DNA of 64,000 bases from Hermatobates lingyangjiaoensis (lineage: Eukaryota; Arthropoda; Insecta; Hemiptera; Hermatobatidae), in contig JAPFBL010000607.1 in NCBI GenBank assembly GCA_026182355.1, positions 85,511 to 149,510 of the forward strand, given 5' to 3'. The notes under the pieces were generated by a model. It made no database searches. It was not told the origin of the DNA and was given only the letters and a program-made list of their open reading frames with translations. The translations under genes and the position numbers were made by a program. Below, one piece after another: positions 55,546-63,960 of the stretch (position 1 is the stretch's first letter; each line of letters opens with the position of its first letter).

Positions 55546-55735
55546 ATTAGTATAAATAGGGAGCAGACCTTCTTTTATACAAATTGTATTAAACTGAATT
55601 GCCTTAATCAAACATACATAGTCTTGCTCAAATAATTCACCAACTAAATCAAGATGATTTGAAATTATCAAGAAAATATGAAAAACTGCTCAAAAGAAAG
55701 GTATGTTTGATTAAGACAATTCAGTTTAACACAAT
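55546..55735. mobile_element. Foldback element, family Q, with PLE-like peptide
   Basis: Arms 55575-55614 and 55697-55735 mirror each other. On the minus strand 55614-55546 reads CLIKAIQFNTICIKEGLLPI then YTN and TA codons, parallel to family V. Confidence 0.6.
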
Positions 55736-55766
55736 ATATATATATATTCATAAATTTTGGTAGCAG

Positions 55767-56021
55767 TCATTCCTTGATACACACATTATTGAAAATGACA
55801 CCAAATTTAGCTGATACCTGTTTCTTAACAAGTTTCTCAATTTTTCTAAATAACACTCTCGTTATTTCGTCTACACTATAAAGTACATCTCCTATGGTCG
55901 ACATGTTGAAAATGACACCAAATTTAGCTGATACCTGTTTCTTAACAAGTTTCTCAATTTTTCTAAATAACACTCTCGTTATTTCGTCTACACAATAAAG
56001 TACATCTCCTATGGTCGACAT
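55767..56021 (-). pseudogene. PLE-like N-terminal peptide in two in-frame tandem copies
   Basis: 56021-55905 encodes 39 residues from MSTIGDVLYCVDEITRV to KFGVIFN; the next codon is an ATG starting the same peptide again (55904 onward, C to S at one position), which then runs on to NNVCIKE and a stop before LLPKF. The junction AAC|ATG keeps the frame. Confidence 0.6.
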
Positions 56022-56036
56022 GTGACCATGTACCAT

Positions 56037-56449
56037 AGACTGAAAATTTTAGAGGCTATATTAATTCAAAAATTCAAGCCACTCCTTAATATTCAGGTGG
56101 AAAATAGTAGCCGTATTTTGAAGCTGTTTAGTTCGCATCAAGGGCGGCCAGAAACCCTTGCAGGTAGCGACGCATGCCGGGAGGCCACTCACCCCACAGA
56201 TTAACGCCCAACTACACTTAAACTTTATGGAAAAAAACCCCCCTTCTACCTTCTCTGTGTGTATAATAAACCAGGTTTTCACATTAGATCTTATTCACGT
56301 CCTGATGATGAATGTTGATCATTCGAAACATGTCGACCATAGGAGATGTACTTTATTGTGTAGACGAAATAACGAGAGTGTTATTTAGAAAAATTGAGAA
56401 ACTTGTTAAGAAACAGGTATCAGCTAAATTTGGTGTCATTTTCAATAAT
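56037..56449 (+). mobile_element. PLE tandem junction: endonuclease end, 3' UTR, hammerhead, next ORF start
   Basis: Plus order: RLKILEAILIQKFKPLLNIQ and ENSSRILKLF (56037-56130), the typical end of a PLE GIY-YIG nuclease; 170 bp of UTR; core 56299-56337; ATG at 56330 opening the family K peptide (40 codons to 56449); then (TA)n. This is what two head-to-tail PLE copies, or one copy with an upstream pLTR, look like at the junction. Confidence 0.7.
56299..56337 (+). ncRNA. Hammerhead-like core, family K, at the PLE junction
   Basis: Stem I GTC/GAC, CTGATGA (56302-56308), T, stem II GAATG/CATTC with loop TTGAT, GAA (56325-56327), ACATGT, C (56334). Predicted cleavage after C56334, inside the third codon region of the downstream ORF start. 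Confidence 0.65.
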
Positions 56450-56458
56450 ATATATATA

Positions 56459-56686
56459 TATCACTTAATAAAACGAAACACGATCCAAACTGGACACAAT
56501 ACGAGTTCAAAATTCAAGAAGAGTAACACACAGAGTAAAGAAACACACTTACAGATTCAAATTTTCGGAGTCTGGAGTAACGGGTTACTTGTCGTTGCGT
56601 CAACGTACTTGGTCTCCCTTTCTCTTTTCTCCTGAAGACGGATTACCCGAAAATTTGAGTCTGTAAGTGTGTTTCCTTACTCTGTG
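56459..56686. mobile_element. Foldback element, family D, copy 4 (left part)
   Basis: Damaged left arm (56459-56575), right arm with intact core 56629-56659 (CTGAAGA, C, GG/CC, GAA, AATT, T, GAG). The arm is interrupted after CTGTG (56682-56686) by the BEL element and resumes at 60929-60962. Confidence 0.85.
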
Positions 56687-57109
56687 TGTTCAGATTTTAA
56701 CTTAGTATACCTGCTCTCTTAGGGCTGCCTAGCGGTACATGCCAGCTTAGGGTAGCTTAGCAGTACCTGCCCTCCTAACTGTGCCCAATGTTACCTGGCT
56801 AGTCTCGGACCCTTCGCCCATCCACTCCCTTCTCAACCAGCAAGCAAACACCACCTCAAGCATCACTCCTTCTCAACCAGCAAGCAAACACCACCTCAAG
56901 CATCCACTCCCTTTCCAAGCAGCAATCAGTCAACACCTCAAGCATTCTATTCTCTACCTCCAAGCAAGCAAGACATCAAGCATTCACTTCCCAACGTCCA
57001 AGCGCCCACTCTCTCCACCATCATTCAAGCATCTCTGTCATCACAGGCAACTCTCCAACCAAGCAGCAACCACCCTCAAGCAACCCCAGTTGTGATACCA
57101 GCCACAACA
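56687..57109 (+). repeat. 5' LTR
   Basis: Contains a direct duplication of CTTCTCAACCAGCAAGCAAA plus the next 20 bp at about 56821-56900. Reading frames in it are incidental. Confidence 0.95.
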
Positions 57110-57130
57110 TTTTGGTCCTCCGGCCCCGAT
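57110..57130 (+). promoter_or_regulatory. Putative primer binding site region
   Basis: TTTTGGTCCTCCGGCCCCG follows the 5' LTR directly. The TGGTCCTCCG stretch has the position and TGG start of a tRNA primer site; similar TGGTCCTTCG boxes are common in insect BEL/Pao elements. tRNA not identified. Confidence 0.5.
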
Positions 57131-57480
57131 ATCATCTTAATTCAAGATATTCAAGCAGACTCAAGGTACGCCTGCAACCTTTATTACCTTATTCCCTTTT
57201 ACCTTTATTTCCTAGTCAGTGGATTTATTGTGTATTTGTATCAAGCTCATAATTAATTACTTATTCTTTCGACAAGCTATAATTAACAAACTTAAGAAGT
57301 AATTTGAATTCTGTCTAAAATTGATTATCAACTTTATATAACAAGCTAATTCATCAAAATCATCCCTTTATTTTGCCTTGTATATTTATTTATCTATCAT
57401 ATATTTTCGTTATATTCATTTAATTTTCCAATTATAATTATAATTTAATAATTAATTTCATTAATATACATTCAGTCAAA

Positions 57481-59613
57481 ATGTCTAGAGATAATATGTT
57501 AGAAAAGTTAAATGTTTACAAATCGTCATTAATGTCTATTTTGACTAGATCTGAAACTTTTGTTCAGAATTATAGTCGTGACCAAGATCATTTTGAGCTT
57601 TCTTGCAGGCTAAGACAATTAGAACCCACGCTAAAAGAATTTAGGAAGTGCTTAATTGATCTTGAAAGCTGTTCAAAGAATCCTTGTGATGATGATAGGG
57701 AGATAGTTGACTTTGAAAGAAGGTATTTCAAAGTAATGGGTTTTTTGGATCATGAGATCAAAACAGGTTCACAGTCTCTGTCATCTTCCTCGTTCTCATC
57801 TTGCAAGCAGTGTCCTTCTCAAGTTCAAGTTAGATTGCCAAAAATTAGTATCAACGAGTTTAGTGGTGATTTGAACAATTGGTATTCCTTCAAAGATAAT
57901 TTTCTAAGTTTAATTCACAACAATCCCTCTTTGGATGATGTTCAGAAACTGCAGTACTTGAAATCTTGTTTGAAAGGCCAAGCCGCTGATCTAGTTGCCA
58001 ATATTCAAATTACGCAAACAAATTATAGGATTGCTTGGGAACTATTAATCAACAGATTTGATAATAAGAGATTAATTGTTAACTCTCATGTTTCGTCGTT
58101 GTTTAATTTAGCAAAGGTTAAACCCAATTGTCTTCAATCACTTAAAGGGCTAGCAAATGAGTTCTATAAAAATATTCGTTCTCTAGAAGCGTTGGGAGAG
58201 GACGTGATTTCTTCCAGTTATGTGTTAGTGCCTTTATTAGCTTCCAAGTTAGATGTCAACCTCCTTACACGTTGGGAAAGTGCTCTTTCAAATAGTTCTC
58301 AATGTCCGTCAATTTTTGATTTTGAAGGGCATCTTTTAAAAGAAATAAATACTTTGGAAGCAACTTTATCGACCATCAAGTCTTTCGACCAGAGTAAAGG
58401 AATTATATATTCTTCGAACAAATTTCCTAATTTTGTTAAGAAGTCTTCCATGAAGAATTCATTTTGTAATTATAGTGCTGTTCAGTCCCACAGTAAGCAA
58501 AGTAAAAGAAACTTTAGTAATCCAGACAAGATGCTGCGTCTGCCCAGTAATTCTGAATCTCTTCCAGTTGCTCATCCTGTAAGAAATAGTGAATATTACA
58601 GATGTCACATTTGCCACGAAGTTCATAAGGTATATGAGTGTCCAAAATTCAAGTCATTGTCCCCAGAAGAACGCATATTACAAGTAAATGAAAAGGGGTT
58701 ATGCCTAAACTGTTTTAATAACAATCACAAGACAAAAGAATGTTTAAACCCTGGAGTATGTAAGATATGTTCTCAAAAGCATCATACTTTGTGCCATCTA
58801 CACAAAGACCAAATTCCAAGCAGTATTAGCCCTGTTGCATTGTCTGCCCAACGCAGTACTTGCAACACTCTCTTAGCCACAGCTCAGGTGTTAGTGGCCA
58901 ATTCTTCTGGAAAATTAATTAAAGCCACAGCCTTGCTCGATTGTGGAGCTCAAAGTAACTTTATTACAGAATCGTTTTCTAGAGCTCTTGGTTGTCCATT
59001 TTTACCTACTAATACCTCTATCTGTGGTATTAATCAATTTCACTCAACCATAAAAAATAAAATTCATACTCGTCTCCAATCTAGAGTTTCTGATTATACC
59101 ACAACGACTGATTTCCTAATTCTTCCAAAACTTGCTGATAAATTACCTCAAACTAAAATCGACCACTTAGCTTGGAATATTACTCCAGATTTAGATTTAG
59201 CAGACCCGTATTTCTTTAAGCCTCATAATATAGACCTGATCCTTGGTAGTGAAATATTTTTTGACATTCTAAAGCCAGAGAAGTTTAATTTATCAAATAA
59301 CCTTCTTGTCTTTCAAAATACGAAGCTTGGTTGGATAATAGCTGGAAAATATACTCCTGACAAGCCATCTGTTAATTTATTAGCAATTACAGTCACTCCT
59401 CCTGTACATAGCAAACGCAGTGAAGAGCTTAATGAAGCCCTAACCAAGTCCTTAAAAGTTGAACGCATTCCTCAAATTAGACCACTGTCTCGACAAGAAA
59501 AGATTGTTAAACAAAATTTCGAGAATATTGTAAAAAGAGATGCATCTGGCAGATTTACTGTACATCCACTTTTAAGCGTGATCCATCTTGTCTTGGTAAC
59601 TCGACAAATCTAG
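57481..59613 (+). CDS. gag-pro: BEL/Pao Gag-protease polyprotein (3' truncated)
   Basis: A 710-codon frame starting ATG after an untranslated leader of 370 bp. Residues 118-270 match the DUF1759 capsid-like region of BEL/Pao Gag (FSGDLNNWYSFKDNF ... YLKSCLKGQAADLV). Cys/His knuckles follow: C375-x2-C378-x3-H382-x4-C387, C408-x2-C411-x4-H416-x4-C421 and a third at 427-438. The aspartic protease has ALLDCGAQSNFI (catalytic D487, with Cys where Ser/Thr is usual) and ends near LGWIIAG (616-622). After residue 694 the frame leaves the expected start of reverse transcriptase through a single-base shift near 59565, and residues 695-710 are out of frame. Gag and protease could still be made. Confidence 0.9.
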   Translation: MSRDNMLEKLNVYKSSLMSILTRSETFVQNYSRDQDHFELSCRLRQLEPTLKEFRKCLIDLESCSKNPCDDDREIVDFERRYFKVMGFLDHEIKTGSQSLSSSSFSSCKQCPSQVQVRLPKISINEFSGDLNNWYSFKDNFLSLIHNNPSLDDVQKLQYLKSCLKGQAADLVANIQITQTNYRIAWELLINRFDNKRLIVNSHVSSLFNLAKVKPNCLQSLKGLANEFYKNIRSLEALGEDVISSSYVLVPLLASKLDVNLLTRWESALSNSSQCPSIFDFEGHLLKEINTLEATLSTIKSFDQSKGIIYSSNKFPNFVKKSSMKNSFCNYSAVQSHSKQSKRNFSNPDKMLRLPSNSESLPVAHPVRNSEYYRCHICHEVHKVYECPKFKSLSPEERILQVNEKGLCLNCFNNNHKTKECLNPGVCKICSQKHHTLCHLHKDQIPSSISPVALSAQRSTCNTLLATAQVLVANSSGKLIKATALLDCGAQSNFITESFSRALGCPFLPTNTSICGINQFHSTIKNKIHTRLQSRVSDYTTTTDFLILPKLADKLPQTKIDHLAWNITPDLDLADPYFFKPHNIDLILGSEIFFDILKPEKFNLSNNLLVFQNTKLGWIIAGKYTPDKPSVNLLAITVTPPVHSKRSEELNEALTKSLKVERIPQIRPLSRQEKIVKQNFENIVKRDASGRFTVHPLLSVIHLVLVTRQI

Positions 59614-59690
59614 CCTTGAAACGCTTTCATTCGGTAGAAACCAAATTTCAATCTAATCCTCAGTCCTTCTATCAATACAAAAGTTTGATG
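59565..59690 (+). pseudogene. Reverse transcriptase N-terminal remnant
   Basis: In the frame shifted against gag-pro, about 40 residues fit the start of a BEL/Pao reverse transcriptase (RFHSVETKFQSNPQSFYQYK). The sequence then jumps at about 59690 to integrase; the catalytic YxDD region is absent. Confidence 0.75.
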
Positions 59691-60193
59691 CATTTTACAT
59701 TTGAAGAATTATCCACTGTTCTAGCTGAAATAGAATCCCAACTGAATTCCCGCCCTCTAACTCCCATGTCCACCCATCCTACTGACTACTCCGTCCTTAC
59801 TCCAGCCCATTTCTTGACAGGTGGTGCCTCTAGCTATATACCAGGACTGCAAGTTGAAAATGACACCTGTAGTCTTCGCTCTCGTTGGCATCTAACCCAA
59901 CAGGTTCAAAATCAGTTTTGGGCACGCTGGTCTAGAGACTACCTCAGTGGTTTGCAACAAAGAACCAAATGGCATCGTAACTGTCATTCTGTCAGGCCTG
60001 GTACTCTTGTTCTGCTTAAAGAAGACAACATGCCCCCTTACTTTGGCCTGTAGCACGCATAGTAACTCTGCATCCAGGAAAAGATGGAATCAATAGAGTA
60101 GCTACAGTCAAGACATCATCAGGGTCCGAGACTCGACGTAACCTCATAAAACTATGTCCTTTTCCTATTGAAGAACCTTCAGTCTCTGAATAA
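59691..60193 (+). pseudogene. Integrase C-terminal region remnant
   Basis: FEELSTVLAEIESQLNSRPL and TPAHFLTGG mark the end of the BEL/Pao integrase core, followed by the DUF5641 domain (SRWHLTQQVQNQFWARW ... PGTLVLLKEDN). A frameshift near 60035-60042 ends the open frame at 60053. In the other frame the domain continues (RIVTLHPGKDG) to a stop at 60191-60193. The catalytic triad region is missing. Confidence 0.85.
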
Positions 60194-60484
60194 TCTGTGT
60201 TTAGTATCTAATTAATTTTATAAATCATATGCTTGTTACTGAATTTAATGTTACTTTTTATAACCATATGTATTCAAACTTTATATTGTAAACCTTTATG
60301 TGTATATTATGTTATATGTATTCTTTCTCAATGTGGATCTTTGTTTCCCTGTATATATTCAAAATTGTAAATCTTTATGTCTAGTTTAAGTTATTCTTAC
60401 TCAGTGTATATATTCTTAATTAATGTTTATCTTTGTCTAACTATATGTCTTTAAACCGGTAATTCGTTGAAGGACATTTCTCCT

Positions 60485-60500
60485 TCAACGGGTGGCGGAA
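60485..60500 (+). promoter_or_regulatory. Putative polypurine tract
   Basis: CAACGGGTGGCGGAA directly before the 3' LTR, like the GGGxGGCGGA motif preceding BEL/Pao 3' LTRs. Confidence 0.6.
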
Positions 60501-60923
60501 TGTTCAGATTTTAACTTAGTATACCTGCTCTCTTAGGGCTGCCTAGCGGTACATGCCAGCTTAGGGTAGCTTAGCAGTACCTGCCTCCTAACTTTGCCCA
60601 ATGTTACCTGGCTAGTCTCGGACCCTTCGCCCATCCACTCCCTTCTCAACCAGCAAGCAAACACCACCTCAAGCATCACTCCCTTCTCAACCAGCAAGCA
60701 AACACCACCTCAAGCATCCACTCCCTTTCCAAGCAGCAATCAGTCAACACCTCAAGCATTCTATTCTCTACCTCCAAGCAAGCAAGACATCAAGCATTCA
60801 CTTCCCAACGTCCAAGCGCCCACTCTCTCCACCATCATTCAAGCATCTCTGTCATCACAGGCAACTCTCCAACCAAGCAGCAACCACCCTCAAGCAACCC
60901 CAGTTGTGATACCAGCCACAACA
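60501..60923 (+). repeat. 3' LTR
   Basis: Same length as the 5' LTR with about three differences; ends ACAACA followed by the target repeat CTGTG. Confidence 0.95.
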
Positions 60924-60928
60924 CTGTG

Positions 60929-60962
60929 TGTTACTCTTCTTTACTTTTGAACTCGTGTATGT
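60929..60962 (+). mobile_element. Family D foldback, copy 4 (remaining tail)
   Basis: TGTTACTCTTCTTTACTTTTG then AACTCGTGTATG, the outer end of the D arm displaced by the BEL insertion. Confidence 0.85.
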
Positions 60963-60975
60963 ATATACATATATA

Positions 60976-61090
60976 TATAAAGATTTCACTCAAAGACATG
61001 AAATAACAATCAATAATCAAACCACAATATGAAAATGGGAAAACAAGACTAAGACCTTTCAACCGTAACAAGCGGTCTTAGTCAGAGACT
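60976..61090 (-). mobile_element. Solitary left arm, family A, copy 11
   Basis: Outer end at (TA)n; core 61047-61089 (minus) has CTGACTA and AGGTCT, both decayed. Truncated by (TA)n just beyond the core. Confidence 0.75.
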
Positions 61091-61117
61091 AATATATATA
61101 TATATATATACACGTTT

Positions 61118-61225
61118 TACGATGAATCACAAACACAGAACTAAGGAAGAAACACGCTTACAGTCTCTAATTTTCGGTTGAACCGTCATCAGGAGAGTTG
61201 AGAAAGGGACACCAAGCGCACTTGT
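61118..61225 (-). mobile_element. Solitary left arm, family C, copy 5, intact core
   Basis: Core 61165-61198 (minus): stem I TCTC/GAGA, CTGATGA, C, stem II GGTT/AACC-like with one base fewer, GAA, AATT, A. The box is CTGATGA, unlike the CTGAAGA of the other C copies. Confidence 0.7.
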
Positions 61226-61254
61226 GAAGCGACAAGTGGTCGCTTAGTGGTTCC

Positions 61255-62255
61255 TTAGTGATGTATTATTTTTATCAAGTCAATGTAAACAATGTAAAAA
61301 AATACAAAAAATTCGACAAGTATAGCAGGTGGTCTCTTAGTCTAGAATAAACAAACAGTTTTTATATCGTTATTGCTCTTTCCCGTAATTGAAACTTCAT
61401 GAATTATTTTTTGTGAATTGCTAATTTTTTGTTCCATTTTTGGTCAAATTTTCATTTTTTTTTAACAAACCGTTTAGCGTCAAAAAATCATTTTCTGAAA
61501 ACACAAATCGTACTGTAAACGTCCCTTTAGCGAAAGTAATTTCAAAAAAAAATATCTCAACTCATTCGCCATATAATGTTCTATTTGTAGGCATAGTTTC
61601 ATTCTTGTCCGTCAAACAGTATGGCTTGTATCGCTCTCACAAGGTTTAAGATTGAATTATAAGTCAAATTTTTACATTTTATTGAAAAAAAAATATTTCC
61701 TGTTGTCTTAAAATTCTGAATATATTTTTCGTTTGTTGCATTTGTAACTTCAAAGATAATGTCAAAATTTCAAAACTCTAGGGTTATCAGTTTAGGAGAA
61801 ATAAAATGTTTTAAAAAAAACGGTTTTTTGACAAAAAAGTGACTTTCCCATCATGCATAATTCTTCCAAACAATAGGGATCTTCGTCTAAATGGGGCCAT
61901 TTTTGTGTAAAATATCAACTTGATCCATCAAAGATTCTGGACCGTAGCGTGGTAACAAGCAATGCTAACACACGCACCCACCCACGCACCCACCACCCTC
62001 CCACCACGCACACACCCACCCACCCTCCCACCACGCACACACCCACCCACCCTCCCCACCCACCACCACCACACACACACAGACATCATCGTAAAAACGT
62101 CATTAAAACGATTCTGGTACCTCAAAACATGTAATTCCGTCAAAATCTCGAGATCGAATTTTTTCATGATCACTATACTTTACTTATAGTAAAGTAAAAA
62201 TTAATAATTTCATTGAACTGAGTTCGGTAATATGTTTACTGGTACTAAAGTTGAG
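61255..62255 (-). mobile_element. T-family element, copy 5
   Basis: Minus copy from GTCAATGTAAACAATG to the end palindrome TACTTTACTTATAGTAAAGTA at 62177-62197. Contains a CCACCCACGCACC-type microsatellite (61970-62080) where the complete copy has (GTGG)n. Confidence 0.8.
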
Positions 62256-62659
62256 TGTGGTCCACTCAAAATATTATAATTAAATTTCTAAATGAACAGT
62301 ATAGTTCAGATTTCTTTAGTTTTACTTCTACTGTATTGGCTTTAAAGGTTGAGGGTTTGTTAGCATTGTGTAATCAAGAAATGAATTTAATTATTCATTA
62401 TCATGAATGGATATGACTAAAAAAGATGATTCTATGGGAAACATTGTGCTAATGAATTCATTTAAGATAGCAAAAGTTGCTAATTAGCATTGGAAAAAGA
62501 TCACTGTGCAGCTAATTTACATAAAATTACTTTTTAGCAATCATATCTAATATTAATCATGCTAACCTCGGTGATATTAACAACATGCATGAATCTGCAA
62601 AGCTTTACTTTTTACACCTCAATATAGCACATAATGTGAGAAAGAGGTCAGTAATATTT

Positions 62660-63168
62660 TTTTTTGAAAATTACATTTAATAAGAAGAGGCGTTATTATG
62701 CCTTTTTACGAATTCAGAAAATGTTTTTTTTTTAACGCTAAACCAACAATTATAGAATAATGAAATTTTGTAAAAAAATATTAAACCTATAATTAGCAGA
62801 AATTTCGACTAAAAAAAATAAAAATTGTCTTGAAATAATGAATCACCTGCCCAACTGGTTACATTTGTTTGCATTTATTTACATTGTTTACATAGATTTA
62901 GAAATCTTTTAAGTGGAATAGAATTGTTATTAAAAACTTCAAATATTCTATTGAGTTAAGATGATATGTTAGAAGAATTAACTTGTTAAATGTAAAATGT
63001 TAATTAACCCTAATCGAACATATATGATGCATTCCATAGTGTTGATTAAAGGTTGTTGAACAGTGTTTTTTACTCAAACAAAACATTAGTTGGTCGTTCA
63101 GGAGTTTGATATTATGTTTACTTATAGTGAAATTGAGTGTAGGCCACTGCAGATTTTTTATTTTAGTT
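62660..63168 (+). mobile_element. T-family element, copy 6 (3' part)
   Basis: From TTACATTTAATAAGAAGAGG to TTACTTATAGTGAAATTGAG and TGTAGGCCACTGCAGATTTT. Confidence 0.7.
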
Positions 63169-63666
63169 TTTATTCCTATTGTTATTGAATATTTATAGGT
63201 AAGGCAGGATAGTGTTTGTGGAGTTAGTTGTTATGTTTACAACTAAATACCAAATTAGGTTTGGTTAAAAGTAACATAACATTACTTGACAGTTGGGCAG
63301 AACGTAGTTCGTCGGGCAGCTGGTTATCTCCGAGTTAACTGATAACGGAGGCTCGGGTATACTAGTTTAGTAATATTTAAGACAAATAAGCCGAGGTGCT
63401 GATTTTCTGATTAAACAAAATAGAACTGAGTATTGTAAATATCATTTCTATGGACGATAATCCATATAATTGTTATCATATATGTTGTTGATATGATAAC
63501 AATTGTGTTATCATAATTGTTACCATTGCATAGTGTGAATCAATGAGAAAATGTGAAAACATGAAAATCATTGGAACCCTTAAAATCGATTTAGATTATG
63601 ATTAAGTAATCATAAAATACTATCTATTAGCAAGAAAAAATTAACTTTAGTACTATACAAGGAAAC
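63169..63666. other. No gene recognised
   Basis: AT-rich with a short palindromic region around 63465-63515 (ATATGTTGTTGATATGATAA). Confidence 0.5.
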
Positions 63667-63776
63667 GGCGGTCAGGTTAGCTCTGTGTTAAGGTGCTCGC
63701 TTCAGAACTGGTAGGTCCGGAGTTCGATACCCACTCTGGCCATCAATTTATTCACGTGGGAGGTGACTTAACTATG
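63667..63776 (+). mobile_element. tRNA-derived SINE, copy 7 (head only)
   Basis: GGTCAGGTTAGCTCTGTGTT (A box) and GGAGTTCGATACCC (B box), truncated after 110 bp where family A sequence begins. Confidence 0.85.
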
Positions 63777-63890
63777 CTCTGATGAAGACCGCTTGTTACG
63801 GTTGAAAGATCTTAGTCTTTTTTTTCATTTTCTTATTGTGGTTTGATCATTGATTGTTATTTCACGTGTTTATGTGAAATCTTTATATAT
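63777..63890 (+). mobile_element. Solitary right arm, family A, copy 12, fused to SINE head
   Basis: Begins exactly at the core (CTGATGA 63779-63785, stem II GACCG/CGGTT, GAA, AGATCT, T, AGTC to 63817) and ends at (TA)n. The stem I 5' strand is supplied by SINE sequence (ATGCTCT) and does not pair with AGTC beyond one or two bases. Confidence 0.75.
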
Positions 63891-63913
63891 ATATATATAT
63901 ATATATAAAAAAC

Positions 63914-63960
63914 AAGTTTATCGAAACTCGGTCAGTTCTTCAGATATTTTATATAGTTCA
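63914..63960 (-). mobile_element. Family F arm, 5' fragment at window edge
   Basis: GTTTATCGAAACTCGGTCAG then TTCTTCAG, the outer family F segment, directly after (TA)n; diverges afterwards. Confidence 0.6.

Larger units (their letters stand above)
56687..60923 (+). mobile_element. BEL/Pao LTR retrotransposon, internally deleted
   Basis: LTRs of 423 bp start TGTTCAG and end CACAACA. A 5-bp target duplication CTGTG lies at 56682-56686 and 60924-60928. The two LTRs differ at about three places (one substitution, two single-base indels), so the insertion is recent. Gag and protease are intact, but most of reverse transcriptase, RNase H and integrase are missing. Total 4,237 bp; complete family members are several kb longer. 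It would need enzymes in trans. Confidence 0.95.

Noticed and set aside
56781..57095. Plus frame inside the 5' LTR (also 60594-60950 in the 3' LTR)
   Set aside because: Pro/Ser/Gln-rich translation of the LTR direct repeats; LTRs of this group are not coding.
61928..62189. His/Pro/Thr-rich frames around 62000
   Set aside because: Translation of the CCACCCACGC microsatellite within a T element.
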